NCBI RefSeq assembly: GCF_024509525.1
Contig: NZ_JAMWEM010000005.1
Location: 94,211 to 158,210 of the forward strand
Reading direction: 5' to 3'
Source: Streptococcus suis
GTDB taxonomy: Bacteria > Bacillota > Bacilli > Lactobacillales > Streptococcaceae
Length of the DNA: 64,000 nt
Positions 7,702-17,149 of this stretch are shown here, piece by piece. The notes under the pieces are model-generated. The model was given only the letters and a program-made list of their open reading frames with translations. It searched no databases and was not told the origin of the DNA. The position numbers and the translations under genes were made by a program. Within the stretch, counting starts at the first letter, position 1. Each line of letters starts with the position of its first letter.

Positions 7702-9483
7702 AACGATTTAATCAAGCACAAGTTGGAGTTGCTGCCGGACAGTCCGGGGTGTTATCTCCATAAAAATAAGTATGGAAAGATTATCTATGTGGGCAAGGCC
7801 AAAAACCTGCGCAATCGGGTGCGGTCTTATTTTCGTGGTGCCCATGATACCAAGACAGAGGCCTTAGTGTCTGAAATTGCCGATTTTGAATTCATCGTAA
7901 CGGATTCTAATATCGAGGCGCTCTTGTTGGAAATCAATCTGATTCAGGAAAACAAGCCTCGCTATAACATCATGCTCAAGGATGACAAGTCCTATCCCTT
8001 TATCAAGATTACCAAAGAACGCCACCCACGACTGCTCATCACACGTCAGATTAAGAAGGATGGTGGTCAGTATTTTGGACCCTATCCAGATGTGGGTGCG
8101 GCTAACCAGACCCTCAAACTGCTGGAACGCCTCTATCCTTTCCGCAAGTGTAAATTGCCTGAGAACAAGTATTGTCTTTATTATCATTTGGGGCAATGTC
8201 TGGCTCACGGGGAAAACCTGCCCAGCCTGTCTGACTATGACAAGATGGCCAAGGAAGTTGCCCAGTTCTTGACAGGTCATGATGATAAGATTGTCAAGGA
8301 AGTGCAGGAAAAGATGAAAGCAGCAGCTGGCAATCTGGAATTTGAAAAAGCTGCGGAATACCGAGATGTCCTGCAATCCATTTCCACCCTGCGGACCAAG
8401 CAACGTGTGATGGCTCATGACTTGCAGAATCGGGATGTCTTTGGTTACTACGTGGATAAGGGATGGATGTGTGTGCAGGTTTTCTTTGTTCGGCAGGGGA
8501 AACTGATTGAGCGGAATGTCAATCTTTTTCCATACTATAATGATGCGGACGAAGATTTTTTGACCTACATCGGTCAGTTTTACAGGGACCAGCAACATTT
8601 GATTCCCTCAGAGGTCTTGATACCGCAGGATATTGACCAAGAAGCTGTAGAAGCTCTGGTAGATACAAAGGTCATCAAGCCTCAGCGTGGTGAGAAGAAG
8701 CAACTCATCAATTTGGCGACCAAGAATGCGCGTGTTAGTCTGGAGCAGAAGTTTAATCTTTTGGAGAAAAATCTGGAGAAGACCTACGGTGCGGTGGAGA
8801 ATATCGGTCAGCTTTTGGGGATTCCGACGCCTGTGCGGATTGAGGCCTTTGACAACTCTAACATTATGGGGACCAGTCCAGTGTCGGCTATGGTGGTCTT
8901 TGAAAATGGGGTTCCCAATAAAAAGGAATACCGTAAGTACAAGATTAAGACGGTGGAGGGGCCAGATGATTACGCTTCTATGCGTGAAGTGCTGCAACGC
9001 CGTTATAGTCGGGTCTTGCGAGATGGTTTGACACCGCCTGATTTGATTATTATCGATGGTGGTCAGGGGCAGGTCAATGTCGCCAAGCAGGTCATCGAGC
9101 AGGAGTTGGGTATGTCCATTCCCATTGCAGGTTTGCAGAAGAATGACAAGCACCAGACCCACGAGTTGCTCTTTGGCAATCCGTTGGAAGTAGTTGAGTT
9201 GCCTCGTAATTCACAGGAATTTTTCCTCCTTCATCGGATTCAAGATGAGGTTCACCGCTTTGCTATTGAGTTTCATCGTCAGGTTCGGTCAAAAAATTCC
9301 TTCTCATCCAAATTGGACGGCATAGAAGGCTTGGGACCAAAACGCAAACAGGCTTTGATGAAGCATTTCAAGTCTATTGGCAATATCCAGTCAGCAAGTT
9401 TGCAGGAAATTGCAGAAGCTGGTGTGCCGTATAAGGTGGCGGAGAAGGTCAAGGAAACCCTAGGTGAGAAAGAAGATAATTGA
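7699..9483 (+). CDS. uvrC: Excinuclease ABC subunit C
   Basis: 594 residues, the normal length. UvrC makes the two incisions around a lesion in nucleotide excision repair with UvrA and UvrB. The GIY-YIG-type nuclease is at the N-terminus ([19 protein letters not shown]), the UVR segment that contacts UvrB is near residue 200-225 ([11 protein letters not shown]), the RNase H-like second nuclease lies in the C-terminal half ([17 protein letters not shown]) and a helix-hairpin-helix ends the protein ([14 protein letters not shown]). The start at 7699 ([17 protein letters not shown]) fits the family; an upstream in-frame ATG would add 28 unrelated residues translated from the terminator region. 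Confidence 0.97.
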   Translation: MNDLIKHKLELLPDSPGCYLHKNKYGKIIYVGKAKNLRNRVRSYFRGAHDTKTEALVSEIADFEFIVTDSNIEALLLEINLIQENKPRYNIMLKDDKSYPFIKITKERHPRLLITRQIKKDGGQYFGPYPDVGAANQTLKLLERLYPFRKCKLPENKYCLYYHLGQCLAHGENLPSLSDYDKMAKEVAQFLTGHDDKIVKEVQEKMKAAAGNLEFEKAAEYRDVLQSISTLRTKQRVMAHDLQNRDVFGYYVDKGWMCVQVFFVRQGKLIERNVNLFPYYNDADEDFLTYIGQFYRDQQHLIPSEVLIPQDIDQEAVEALVDTKVIKPQRGEKKQLINLATKNARVSLEQKFNLLEKNLEKTYGAVENIGQLLGIPTPVRIEAFDNSNIMGTSPVSAMVVFENGVPNKKEYRKYKIKTVEGPDDYASMREVLQRRYSRVLRDGLTPPDLIIIDGGQGQVNVAKQVIEQELGMSIPIAGLQKNDKHQTHELLFGNPLEVVELPRNSQEFFLLHRIQDEVHRFAIEFHRQVRSKNSFSSKLDGIEGLGPKRKQALMKHFKSIGNIQSASLQEIAEAGVPYKVAEKVKETLGEKEDN

Positions 9484-9536
9484 ATAAAGCCCTGAAATAT
9501 GGTAGAATGAGGCATAGACAAGAAAAGGAGAATAAA

Positions 9537-9662
9537 ATGGCTTTTGGAGAAGAACACCACAAGAAAACACGATTTGAAAAAATTACATTGGTGATTGTTG
9601 TTCTTATGGTTTTAGCTACAATTGCGGGCTTGGTATTACCTGCAATTAGTGCTATTATGTAA
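9537..9662 (+). CDS. DUF4044 small membrane protein
   Basis: 41 residues starting MAFGEEHHKKTRFEKIT, then one hydrophobic helix to the end. This is the streptococcal DUF4044 family, a tiny single-pass membrane protein of unknown function. AAGGAG lies 7 nt before the ATG. It has a terminator immediately after its stop and precedes obgE. Confidence 0.85.
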   Translation: MAFGEEHHKKTRFEKITLVIVVLMVLATIAGLVLPAISAIM

Positions 9663-9687
9663 AAAAACGCTAGTCAAGCGTTTTTTT
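9661..9687 (+). terminator. Rho-independent terminator
   Basis: AAAAAAACGC (9661-9670) pairs exactly with GCGTTTTTTT (9678-9687) around a 7-nt loop. The A-tract upstream makes it able to work in both directions. Confidence 0.85.
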
Positions 9688-9708
9688 CTAGGAAAGAATA
9701 GGTAAATT

Positions 9709-11022
9709 ATGAGTATGTTTTTAGATACTGCCAAGATTAAGGTCAAGGCAGGAAAAGGGGGCGACGGTATGGTGGCCTTCCGTCGTGAAAAGTATGTCCC
9801 AAACGGAGGTCCTTGGGGTGGTGACGGTGGTCGCGGAGGCAACGTTGTCTTTGTTGTTGACGAAGGCTTGCGAACCCTTATGGATTTCCGTTACAATCGC
9901 CGTTTTAAGGCCGATGATGGCGAAAAAGGGATGACCAAGGGTATGCACGGTCGTGGTGCTGATGATTTGATTGTCCGTGTTCCACAGGGAACAACAGTGC
10001 GTGATGCAGATACAGGAAAGGTCATTACCGACTTGGTTGAAAATGGTCAAGAATTTATCATTGCTCACGGCGGTCGTGGAGGTCGCGGCAATATCCGCTT
10101 TGCAACACCCAAAAATCCTGCACCAGAGATTTCGGAAAATGGGGAGCCAGGTGAGGAACGCAATCTGGAGTTGGAATTAAAAGTGCTAGCAGACGTAGGT
10201 TTGGTCGGTTTTCCTTCTGTTGGAAAATCAACCCTGCTCAGCGTGATTACTGCTGCCAAGCCAAAAATCGGTGCCTATCACTTCACCACCATCGTTCCAA
10301 ACTTAGGTATGGTCCGAACCAAATCTGGCGATTCATTTGCTGTGGCAGACTTACCAGGTTTGATTGAGGGTGCTAGTCAAGGTGTTGGATTGGGAACGCA
10401 ATTCCTTCGTCACATCGAGCGGACACGGGTTATCTTGCACGTTTTGGATATGTCTGCCAGCGAGGGTCGCGATCCTTATGAGGACTATGTAGCTATCAAC
10501 AACGAATTGGAAACCTACAATCTTCGCCTCATGGAACGCCCGCAGATTATCGTTGCCAATAAAATGGATATGCCTGAAGCGGCAGAAAATCTGGAAGAGT
10601 TCAAGAAGAAATTGGCAGTCAACTACGACGAGTTTGACGAATTGCCGCAAATTTTCCCGATTTCTGGTATTGCTCATCAAGGTTTGGAAAATCTTTTGGA
10701 GGCCACAGCGGAGTTGCTTGAGAAAACTCCAGAATTCTTGCTTTATGACGAATCAGATTTCCAAGAAGAAGAGGCTTACTATGGCTTTAATCCAGATGAG
10801 CCAGAATTTGACATCAGTCGTGCAGACGATGCAAGTTGGGTTCTATCTGGTGATAAACTAGAAAAACTCTTCACTATGACTAACTTTGATCGTGACGAAT
10901 CTGTTATGAAATTTGCTCGCCAGTTGCGTGGAATGGGAGTTGACGAAGCCCTCCGTGCCCGCGGAGCCAAAGATGGCGATACCGTCCGCATCGGCAAGTT
11001 CGAATTTGAGTTTGTGGATTAA
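9709..11022 (+). CDS. obgE: GTPase ObgE/CgtA
   Basis: 437 residues. Obg is an essential ribosome-associated GTPase that acts in large-subunit assembly and stress signalling. The glycine-rich N-terminal Obg fold ([32 protein letters not shown]) comes first, the G domain has GFPSVGKST (G1) near residue 166, DLPGLIEG (G3) and NKMD (G4), and the C-terminal OCT domain ends the protein, as in other Gram-positive Obg proteins. Start ATG has AGGAAAG upstream. Transcribed alone between two terminator or repeat regions. Confidence 0.97.
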   Translation: MSMFLDTAKIKVKAGKGGDGMVAFRREKYVPNGGPWGGDGGRGGNVVFVVDEGLRTLMDFRYNRRFKADDGEKGMTKGMHGRGADDLIVRVPQGTTVRDADTGKVITDLVENGQEFIIAHGGRGGRGNIRFATPKNPAPEISENGEPGEERNLELELKVLADVGLVGFPSVGKSTLLSVITAAKPKIGAYHFTTIVPNLGMVRTKSGDSFAVADLPGLIEGASQGVGLGTQFLRHIERTRVILHVLDMSASEGRDPYEDYVAINNELETYNLRLMERPQIIVANKMDMPEAAENLEEFKKKLAVNYDEFDELPQIFPISGIAHQGLENLLEATAELLEKTPEFLLYDESDFQEEEAYYGFNPDEPEFDISRADDASWVLSGDKLEKLFTMTNFDRDESVMKFARQLRGMGVDEALRARGAKDGDTVRIGKFEFEFVD

Positions 11023-11096
11023 CGTTGGAACTACCTCTAAGTCCTAAAGGACTTGATGTAGTACGGTAGCCGCTATTGGCGGTCTACCTACCAACC

Positions 11097-11147
11097 TTAC
11101 TGATTTCGTTCAGGCAGTAATATCAACTGCCTGAACGAAATTAGTAA
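11097..11147. repeat. Long perfect hairpin: 22-bp stem, 7-nt loop
   Basis: 11097-11118 is complementary to 11126-11147 over 22 positions with one G-U pair; the core is CGTTCAGGCAGT against ACTGCCTGAACG. No T-run follows, so it is not a usual terminator. It is flanked by two smaller palindromes (AAGTCCTAAAGGACTT near 11039-11054 and ACCGCCAATAGCGG-like near 11068-11082). It lies in a 258-bp gap between obgE and a small gene and looks like an intergenic palindromic repeat or structured RNA. Confidence 0.7.
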
Positions 11148-11187
11148 CTTGTCTGATAAGTTAGTTTAGAGTGAACTAAGAAACTCG

Positions 11188-11221
11188 AGAGTATGGTAGT
11201 CTGGGGATAGACTGTATCAGC
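11188..11221. repeat. Short palindromic repeat, related to 16271-16306
   Basis: The segment contains TAGTCTGGGGATAGACTG, a hairpin with stem AGTCT/AGACT. The reverse complement of 16271-16306 contains CAGTCTGGGAATAGACTG within a longer stem. The two share 15 of 18 positions, suggesting members of one short repeat family. Confidence 0.5.
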
Positions 11222-11280
11222 TGGTCGCCTTGAACTTGTGCGAGTAAAAAATAAGTAATAATGGAAATTTGGAGGTGTTT

Positions 11281-11448
11281 ATGGGTGATAAACCGATATC
11301 CTTCAAGGATAAGGATGGAAATTTTGTTTCCGCAGCAGATGTTTGGAATGCTGAAAAGTTAGAAGAATTGTTCAACAAGCTCAATCCCAATCGAAAATTG
11401 CGGTTGGAGCGTGAGCGGTTAGCAAATAAAAAAGAAAACAGTCATTAA
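11281..11448 (+). CDS. Small conserved-looking protein, unknown function
   Basis: 55 residues, MGDKPISFKDKDGNFVSAAD then a charged helix ending in KKENSH. TTGGAGGTG gives a strong ribosome site 5 nt before the ATG. The second half (EKLEELFNKLNPNRKLRLER) is a basic amphipathic helix without cysteines or membrane segments. I recall similar short proteins in streptococci but no function. A hairpin at 11519 ends the unit. Confidence 0.75.
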   Translation: MGDKPISFKDKDGNFVSAADVWNAEKLEELFNKLNPNRKLRLERERLANKKENSH

Positions 11449-11518
11449 AGTTTCTTTTGGCTAAGTTGGATTGTGTGAACACGAAAGCGGTACTAGTGTA
11501 GATAAGTGGTAAGATGAC

Positions 11519-11552
11519 AAGGAGATTCAGAACTTGAATCTCCTTCTTTATG
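11519..11552 (+). terminator. Terminator-like hairpin
   Basis: AAGGAGATTCA (11519-11529) pairs exactly with TGAATCTCCTT (11535-11545) around 5 nt, then CTTTAT. The T stretch is weak. Confidence 0.65.
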
Positions 11553-11567
11553 GTCAGGAGTAAATAT

Positions 11568-12065
11568 ATGAGTCAGGAAATTGATTTAGAAAAATATCAT
11601 CAGCTTGCTCTCCAGAAGCAAGGAGAGCATCGAAAATTTTTGATTAATTTAAAAAAGAAACCACCTAAGAATTTGGATAAAGTAGTACAAGAAGTCCATG
11701 GTGAAGTTTTTGAAGAAATTGATTGTACAGCTTGTGCGAATTGTTGTAAAACGCTTGGGCCTCTATTTACTGAAGCAGATATTACACGCATTGCAAAGTA
11801 TTTCAAAATGAGATTGCCTGTTTTTGAAGAGATGTATCTCCGAGTTGATGAAGATAAAGATAAGGTATTCAAATCGATGCCTTGTCCCTTTCTAGGTGGA
11901 GATAACCTTTGTTCTATCTATGATGTACGCCCCAAGGCTTGTCGGGAATTCCCTCATACAGATCGTAAGAAAATTTATCAAATTAACCATCTAACCTTAA
12001 AAAATACTCTAACTTGTCCGGCTGCCTACCTATTCGTTGAAAAATTAAAGGATCGGCTGTCGTAG
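11568..12065 (+). CDS. YkgJ-family cysteine-cluster protein
   Basis: 165 residues from MSQEIDLEKYHQ, with CAGGAG 7 nt before the ATG. The cluster is CTACANCCK near residue 60, with further cysteines in MPCPFL, NLCSIYD and PKACREFPHTD and a last one in LTCPAAY; this CxxCxxCC...C...C pattern defines the YkgJ (CxxCxxCC) family and binds zinc or an Fe-S cluster. The biochemical role is unproven in most members. Transcribed alone. Confidence 0.88.
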   Translation: MSQEIDLEKYHQLALQKQGEHRKFLINLKKKPPKNLDKVVQEVHGEVFEEIDCTACANCCKTLGPLFTEADITRIAKYFKMRLPVFEEMYLRVDEDKDKVFKSMPCPFLGGDNLCSIYDVRPKACREFPHTDRKKIYQINHLTLKNTLTCPAAYLFVEKLKDRLS

Positions 12066-12225
12066 AAGCAAGGGATTTCAGCTCATTCGGCTAAAAATAT
12101 TGTACAATATGATATCATTGGCATGCTGCTGATGTAGGTCAAGCTCTTAACGTGTCAGGACGCCAATCTAAAGCACATTAGGGGTTTTTGTATCTCTAGG
12201 TGGTAAGTATGTCAAAGTCGTGTGA

Positions 12226-12458
12226 CTATGACAAACATGTTATAAAAAACTTATTATTTTTTTCGATACGTTCCTGCAAGTCTTGTAAATCCTCAAACTT
12301 GGCATGTTTTTCAGCTCTATTTTGGTGTTAGCGCTTGCGGTTAGTCGCTTGATGCTATCTATTAGAGTAGCTATAGCTTTAATTAACTCGGCTATGTTAG
12401 TTAATAGGGTAGCAACAGCTCCCAACATGACAATAATAGTAGGTATATTCATGTTCAT
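12226..12458 (-). pseudogene. Small hydrophobic protein gene, frameshifted C-terminus
   Basis: ATG at 12456-12458 with AGAAAGGA at ideal spacing starts MNMNIPTIIVMLGAV, a single membrane helix followed by IAELIKAIATLIDSIKRLTA. In the initial frame the protein runs to 12240 with an ill-fitting tail (KNMPSLRIYKTCRNV). From about 12320 the neighbouring frame instead reads RAEKHAKFEDLQDLQERIEK to a stop at 12226, a convincing charged coiled coil. A one-base loss in the CCAAAATAG stretch would explain this. Original form: about 75 residues, membrane helix plus coiled coil. Family not recognised; a holin-like or toxin-like role is only a guess. Confidence 0.55.
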
Positions 12459-12505
12459 GGATTCCTTTCTAATCAACAAGCCGAATCGTTCGTTGTTGAT
12501 GGTTT

Positions 12506-12545
12506 ATGCCTATCATGGTCACGTTACTATGATAGGCATTTTTAT
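12506..12545 (+). terminator. Terminator hairpin antisense to the small membrane gene
   Basis: ATGCCTATCAT (12506-12516) pairs exactly with ATGATAGGCAT (12529-12539) and is followed by TTTTTA on the plus strand. No plus-strand gene lies between the YkgJ gene and this point, so it either ends the YkgJ transcript far downstream or ends an antisense RNA over the minus-strand gene at 12226-12458. Confidence 0.6.
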
Positions 12546-12673
12546 AAAAAATTTTTAAATTATCTCCTCCATAGCTGTCGAGTGAGTTTTAACTACCCTA
12601 TGACTGTTTGAATTGCTTACTGCTGTATTCAGTATGGCTAGAAATGTTGATTTGGTAGGTTTTTACGTAGAAC

Positions 12674-12711
12674 TTGATAAAACAATGGTACTACGATATA
12701 ATATTTTCATG
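12674..12711 (+). promoter_or_regulatory. truB promoter, predicted leaderless start
   Basis: TTGATA (12674-12679), a 17-bp spacer and TATAAT (12697-12702), followed after six bases (ATTTTC) by the ATG at 12709. Both boxes and the spacing are near consensus. The expected +1 is the A of the start codon and no Shine-Dalgarno sequence can fit. Confidence 0.8.
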
Positions 12712-13587
12712 ATTTCAGGAATTATCAATGTAAAAAAAGAAGCTGGTATGACATCGCATGATGTTGTATTTAAACTTCGAAAATTATTGCATGAAAAAAA
12801 AATCGGCCACGGTGGCACGTTAGATCCAGAAGTGACAGGTGTCTTGCCTATCGCAGTTGGTAAGGCCACGCGCATGATTGAATACATGCAAGAAGCTGGA
12901 AAGACCTACGAGGGGCAAATTACCCTTGGTTATTCTACAACTACAGAGGATGCATCTGGGGAGTTGGTGGAGAGAACACCTGTTTTGACAATAGCAGAGC
13001 ATGCAGTTGATGCGGCAATGTCTGCCTTTGTTGGTACTGTAACCCAAGTTCCTCCAATGTACTCTGCTGTTAAAGTAAATGGTCGTAAACTATATGAATA
13101 TGCTCGATCTGGGGAAAATGTTGAACGTCCACAAAGACAGGTCAGCATTTATAGTTTTGAGCGAACGAGCCCTATAGAGTTAGTGGATGGTTGCGCTCGA
13201 TTCAACTTCCGCGTCTGCTGTAGCAAGGGAACTTATGTACGTACCTTATCTGTTGACTTAGGTTCTAAGTTGGGATATGCAAGCCACATGTCCCGCTTAG
13301 AACGAACAGCTTCTGCTGGAATGGAGCTGGCAGATTCACTCACAATTGAGCAAATAGCAGAGAAAGTTGCGAAGGATGATTTTTCCTTTCTTCAGCCAAT
13401 TGAGCGAGGAATTGGTGATATGCCTGTTATAGAACTAACTGCGGAACAAGTGGAAGAAGTCAGTTTCGGGCGTTTCTTTAGCTTAGGCAGTCAGGAAGAT
13501 TTATTAGCAGGAATGTTTCAAGGAAAACTAGTTGCTATTCTGGAAAAAAGAAACCTTGATTACAAGCCACGAAAGGTTTTTCTTTAA
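12709..13587 (+). CDS. truB: tRNA pseudouridine(55) synthase
   Basis: 292 residues from [18 protein letters not shown], the usual TruB start and length. It isomerises U55 in the T-loop of tRNAs. The catalytic Asp is in [12 protein letters not shown] (Asp39); the following [20 protein letters not shown] and the [19 protein letters not shown] motif are typical. An in-frame ATG 32 codons upstream is ignored because that segment overlaps the promoter. ribF follows after 21 nt, the usual truB-ribF order in Firmicutes. Confidence 0.96.
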   Translation: MISGIINVKKEAGMTSHDVVFKLRKLLHEKKIGHGGTLDPEVTGVLPIAVGKATRMIEYMQEAGKTYEGQITLGYSTTTEDASGELVERTPVLTIAEHAVDAAMSAFVGTVTQVPPMYSAVKVNGRKLYEYARSGENVERPQRQVSIYSFERTSPIELVDGCARFNFRVCCSKGTYVRTLSVDLGSKLGYASHMSRLERTASAGMELADSLTIEQIAEKVAKDDFSFLQPIERGIGDMPVIELTAEQVEEVSFGRFFSLGSQEDLLAGMFQGKLVAILEKRNLDYKPRKVFL

Positions 13588-13608
13588 TAACTAAGATACG
13601 AGAAAAAT

Positions 13609-14532
13609 ATGGAAATTACCTATTTAGAAGATTACAAAGAACTCATTCATCAACCTGCAACAGTATTGGTTTTGGGCTATTTTGATGGATTACATATAGG
13701 GCATCAAGCTCTCTTAAACAAAGCTAGACAATTAGCTGATGAGAATGGACTGACAGTGACAGTGTTGACTTTTTCAGAGTCACCGCGTTTGGTTTTTTCG
13801 CGTTTTACACCAGATCTCTTGTTGCATTTGACAAGTCAGAAAAAACGATTTGAATTATTCGAGTCTTTTGGAGTAGATCGATTAGTCTTGACTGATTTCA
13901 CTAGTGAATTTGCTCAGAATACCCCACAGCAGTTTCTAGAACGCTATATTCGTAGACTCAATGCACAAATATTGGTTGCAGGTTTCGATTATCATTTTGG
14001 GAATTGCAGAGCTGATGTAACAGACTTGACCGAGCTCTTCGATGGACAAGTTGTCATTATTGATGAAGTTCAAGTAGAAGGAAAGAAGGTGTCTTCGACA
14101 CGTATTCGCCAAGCAATTCAAACAGGCTACGTTAAAGAAGCAAATCAACTCTTGGGATATACATTTTCAACTGAGGGGATTGTGGTTCATGGGGATGCTA
14201 GGGGGCGTACCATCGGTTATCCAACAGCTAATTTAACTCCATTTGACCGAGTTCATCTCCCTTCGGCCGGTGTTTATGTAGCTGATGTAGAAGTAGCTGG
14301 AAAGCTGTATAGAGCCATGGCTAGCGTAGGAAAAAACGTGACATTTGATGGTACAGAGATGCGTATAGAGGCACATATTTTTAACTTTGATCGCTTTATC
14401 TATGGTGAAAAAATGACAATTTATTGGTTGGATAAGATTCGCGATATGGTAAAATTTGATGGTGTCGACTCCCTTATGAATCAGATGACAGCAGATGAGA
14501 AAGTTGCGTTGGCATGGGGGCATGATGATTAA
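13609..14532 (+). CDS. ribF: Bifunctional riboflavin kinase/FAD synthetase
   Basis: 307 residues. The N-terminal adenylyltransferase domain makes FAD from FMN (GYFDGLHIGHQALL with the HxGH motif, and SSTRIRQAI near 165); the C-terminal kinase domain makes FMN from riboflavin (GRTIGYPTANL). It is co-transcribed with truB and overlaps the next gene by 11 nt, so the channel gene is probably translationally coupled. Confidence 0.96.
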   Translation: MEITYLEDYKELIHQPATVLVLGYFDGLHIGHQALLNKARQLADENGLTVTVLTFSESPRLVFSRFTPDLLLHLTSQKKRFELFESFGVDRLVLTDFTSEFAQNTPQQFLERYIRRLNAQILVAGFDYHFGNCRADVTDLTELFDGQVVIIDEVQVEGKKVSSTRIRQAIQTGYVKEANQLLGYTFSTEGIVVHGDARGRTIGYPTANLTPFDRVHLPSAGVYVADVEVAGKLYRAMASVGKNVTFDGTEMRIEAHIFNFDRFIYGEKMTIYWLDKIRDMVKFDGVDSLMNQMTADEKVALAWGHDD

Positions 14533-15259
14533 GAAAATAATTGACCATCCTCGTTATGAGGCATTAATGACAAGTTTCGCTATCTTTTATATTATTTTAA
14601 TTGTTAGTGAATTTTTTTCTTTGGTATCTGCATCAACATTTTTTTATAAAGGGTTGGATATGATATTCTGGGGCATTTTTGTCTTTGACTATGTGGCAAA
14701 TTTTTTCTATGCAAGAAATAAGAAAGAGTTCGCCAAAAGTCATATATTAGATTTGGTTGCCATTATCCCATTTGATCACTTGTTTGGATTGTTTCGCTTG
14801 GGAAGAGTTGCGCGCATTTTCCGTTTAGTCAAATTGACTCGGGTACTTGCTCTGTCTAATCGTTTCTGGGATACCATTAGTCGTCTGTTAAAAACAAATG
14901 GACTTTATAAAGTTCTCTTGCTCAATTTTTCGGCAGTAATTGCATCAAGCCTCCTTTTGTCATTCTTGGAAGGCAAGTCTATTTTTGATTCACTCTGGTG
15001 GTCAATAGTGACCATGACAACGGTTGGATATGGCGATATTGTTCCCCAAGATGCTATTTCAAAAGCGATTGCCATTGTCTTGATGTTAGTGGGTATTTGT
15101 ACTTTTGGTATGGTTACTTCGACCATTACTCGTTTCTTTGTTGATGGTGAAAAAGATGAACGGATAGGAGAATTGTCAGCTCAATTGGAACAACACTATC
15201 AATTGTTAGAGCGCTTGGAAGCAAAGATAGATGCTTTATCAGAAAATAAGCAACATTAA
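14522..15259 (+). CDS. Voltage-gated-type potassium channel
   Basis: About 245 residues; the first of two adjacent ATGs (14522, 14525) overlaps the ribF end. Six hydrophobic segments follow the S1-S6 plan. The S4-like segment carries regularly spaced arginines (FRLGRVARIFRLVKLTR), the pore has the K+ selectivity filter TMTTVGYGD, and a C-terminal coiled coil (ERIGELSAQLEQHYQLLERL) probably holds the tetramer together. The protein would conduct K+ across the cell membrane. The coupling to riboflavin synthesis is positional only. Confidence 0.9.
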   Translation: MMIKKIIDHPRYEALMTSFAIFYIILIVSEFFSLVSASTFFYKGLDMIFWGIFVFDYVANFFYARNKKEFAKSHILDLVAIIPFDHLFGLFRLGRVARIFRLVKLTRVLALSNRFWDTISRLLKTNGLYKVLLLNFSAVIASSLLLSFLEGKSIFDSLWWSIVTMTTVGYGDIVPQDAISKAIAIVLMLVGICTFGMVTSTITRFFVDGEKDERIGELSAQLEQHYQLLERLEAKIDALSENKQH

Positions 15260-15266
15260 TTGGTAT

Positions 15267-15300
15267 AACAAGGATTGAATGTATTCAGTCCTTGTTTTTA
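15267..15300 (+). terminator. Rho-independent terminator
   Basis: AACAAGGA (15267-15274 plus flank) pairs with TCCTTGTT (15289-15296), with TTGAAT/ATTCAG-like inner pairing, followed by TTTTTA. It ends the truB-ribF-channel unit. Confidence 0.8.
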
Positions 15301-15338
15301 TAGAAGGTTATTTTATCGCAAGGAATCTTTATCATAAA

Positions 15339-15377
15339 TTGGAGATTTTTTTATTAAAATGATATACTATGACCATG
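15339..15377 (+). promoter_or_regulatory. thyA promoter, predicted leaderless start
   Basis: TTGGAG (15339-15344), an 18-bp spacer and TGA-TATACT (-10 at 15363-15368). The ATG at 15375 lies after six bases. A second ATG at 15369 touches the -10 box itself and cannot be in the transcript, so initiation at 15375 on a leaderless mRNA is the simplest reading. Confidence 0.7.
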
Positions 15378-16214
15378 ACTAAAGCAGATATTATTTTTAA
15401 AGAAAACATTCGGAAGATTATGGAAGAGGGCGTTTTTTCGGAAAATGCTCGCCCGCGTTACAAAGATGGCAATGTTGCCAACTCCAAGTACGTTACAGGT
15501 GCCTTTGCAGAGTATGACTTGTCCAAGGGCGAGTTCCCCATAACAACCTTGAGACCGATTCCTATTAAATCAGCCATTAAAGAAATCCTTTGGATCTACC
15601 AAGACCAGACCAATGATTTATCCGTTTTGCAAGACAAGTACGGTGTCCAGTATTGGAATGACTGGGAAGTGGATGGGACAGGGACAATTGGTGAACGCTA
15701 TGGTGCTATTGTCAAGAAGCATGACATTATTGCGAAAATCTTGAAACAGCTGGAAGATAATCCTTGGAATCGTCGCAATGTGATTTCACTTTGGGATTAT
15801 GAGGCTTTTGATCAATCGCCAGGTCTGTTACCTTGTGCCTTTCAGACCATGTTCGATGTTCGTCGTGTGAATGGAGAAATTTATCTGGATGCAACTCTGA
15901 CCCAACGGTCAAATGATATGCTGGTGGCTCATCATATCAATGCTATGCAGTATGTAGCCCTTCAAATGATGGTTGCCAAGCATTTTGGCTGGAAGGTTGG
16001 GAAGTTTTTCTACTTCATCAACAATCTCCATATCTACGACAACCAGTTTGAACAGGCTGAAGAATTGCTCCGCCGAACGCCTTCCGAAATCGAGCCACGT
16101 TTGGTCTTGAACGTGCCAGACGGAACAAACTTCTTTGATATAAAAGCAGAAGATTTCGAGTTGGTGGATTATGAGCCAGTTAAACCGCAGTTGAAATTCG
16201 ACTTGGCGATTTAA
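15375..16214 (+). CDS. thyA: Thymidylate synthase
   Basis: 279 residues from [16 protein letters not shown]. It methylates dUMP to dTMP with methylenetetrahydrofolate, yielding dihydrofolate. The catalytic Cys is in [10 protein letters not shown], followed by [17 protein letters not shown] that binds the substrate; [17 protein letters not shown] is near the C-terminus. It is the only plausible start given the promoter position. folA, which recycles the dihydrofolate product, lies 225 bp downstream in the same direction but with its own terminator-separated unit. Confidence 0.96.
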   Translation: MTKADIIFKENIRKIMEEGVFSENARPRYKDGNVANSKYVTGAFAEYDLSKGEFPITTLRPIPIKSAIKEILWIYQDQTNDLSVLQDKYGVQYWNDWEVDGTGTIGERYGAIVKKHDIIAKILKQLEDNPWNRRNVISLWDYEAFDQSPGLLPCAFQTMFDVRRVNGEIYLDATLTQRSNDMLVAHHINAMQYVALQMMVAKHFGWKVGKFFYFINNLHIYDNQFEQAEELLRRTPSEIEPRLVLNVPDGTNFFDIKAEDFELVDYEPVKPQLKFDLAI

Positions 16215-16270
16215 CTGGATTAGCAGTTAAGAACTGCGTTCTTTTGCCTTGCTTCTTTATTTTTAGACTC

Positions 16271-16306
16271 GGGGTGAAACAGTCTATTCCCAGACTGTTT
16301 CACTCT
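16271..16306. repeat. 12-bp perfect hairpin, related to 11188-11221
   Basis: GTGAAACAGTCT (16274-16285) pairs with AGACTGTTTCAC (16292-16303) around ATTCCC. No T-run follows. The hairpin tip is shared with the element near 11200, in the opposite orientation. Confidence 0.65.
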
Positions 16307-16366
16307 CCCAGATAGTTTGAGTAACAGAAAATTCGATTTAGATTGATTTTGACGATAGAAACTTTT

Positions 16367-16397
16367 GTACTTGCTGACTTAGCAAGTGCATTTTTTT
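16367..16397 (+). terminator. Rho-independent terminator
   Basis: GTACTTGCT (16367-16375) pairs with AGCAAGTGC (16381-16389) around 5 nt and is followed by ATTTTTTT. It lies between thyA and folA, about 40 bp before the folA start, so it could also attenuate folA. Confidence 0.8.
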
Positions 16398-16438
16398 AGG
16401 AATTTTGATAGAATGAAAGGACGAGAAGGTGAGAAGTA

Positions 16439-16951
16439 ATGACAAAGAAAATTTCGGCGATTTGGGCCCAAGATGAGAATGGTTTGATTGGAAAAGAAGC
16501 GGGTATCCCTTGGAGTTTGCCGGCTGATTTGGCACATTTTAAGGCGACCACAAGCGGTCATGCTATGGTTATGGGCCGTGTGACCTTTGATGGCATGGGC
16601 CAGCGTGCTCTCCCAAACCGGATTTCCTTGATTTTGACCCGAGATAGAGACTATCAGGTTGATAACGACCGTGTCATCGTTTTTCACAGTGTGACAGAAG
16701 TCTTGGACTGGTATGACCAGCAGGAGAAGAATCTCTATGTCATCGGTGGAGGACAGATTTTTTCTGCCTTTGAGCCTTATCTGGATGAGGTTGTCAAGAC
16801 AGACATTCATGGACAATTTGAGGGTGACATCTATTTTCCAGAGGACTTTGATTGGTCCGTTTTTGTGGAAAAAAAGGCAGAGCTGAGAGCCAAGGATGCG
16901 GACAATCCAGTCGATTTCACTGTGCGAGTATTTGAAAGAAGAGAGAAGTAA
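16439..16951 (+). CDS. folA: Dihydrofolate reductase
   Basis: 170 residues. It reduces dihydrofolate to tetrahydrofolate with NADPH and is the trimethoprim target. The N-terminus [31 protein letters not shown] contains the substrate loop (W, L and the catalytic Asp/Glu position at PADL), and [13 protein letters not shown] and VIGGGQIF bind the cofactor. GAGAAGGTGAG precedes the ATG. The small gene at 16953 follows after one base, then clpX and engB, a familiar streptococcal order. Confidence 0.95.
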   Translation: MTKKISAIWAQDENGLIGKEAGIPWSLPADLAHFKATTSGHAMVMGRVTFDGMGQRALPNRISLILTRDRDYQVDNDRVIVFHSVTEVLDWYDQQEKNLYVIGGGQIFSAFEPYLDEVVKTDIHGQFEGDIYFPEDFDWSVFVEKKAELRAKDADNPVDFTVRVFERREK

Positions 16952-16952
16952 G

Positions 16953-17123
16953 ATGCAGAAAAGTTTATTTGGTCTCTTTACGGCCTTTTTGTGTGGGATT
17001 TGTGTCCTGTGTTCTATTCAAGCCCTGCAAAAGAAACGTTACGGACTAGCTGCTTTGTTTATTCTGAATGCCTTTACCAACTTGGTCAACAGCATTCACG
17101 CCTTTTATGGCTTTTTATTCTAA
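16953..17123 (+). CDS. Small two-helix membrane protein between folA and clpX
   Basis: 56 residues starting MQKSLFGLFTAFLCGICVLC, a first hydrophobic helix, a short KKRYG turn and a second helix (LAALFILNAFTNLVNSIHAF). It starts one base after the folA stop; AGAGAGAAG serves as ribosome site within folA. A protein of this size and shape sits here in other streptococci. Function unknown. Confidence 0.82.
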   Translation: MQKSLFGLFTAFLCGICVLCSIQALQKKRYGLAALFILNAFTNLVNSIHAFYGFLF

Positions 17124-17149
17124 GAGAAATATGAAAATTTGAGGTTATC

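Noticed and set aside
7864..8598. 244-codon open frame antisense to uvrC (and 8608-9162)
   Set aside because: Shadow of uvrC, whose domains are continuous over this stretch; no ribosome site.
10351..10680. 109-codon open frame antisense to obgE
   Set aside because: Overlaps the conserved G domain of obgE and has no initiation signal.
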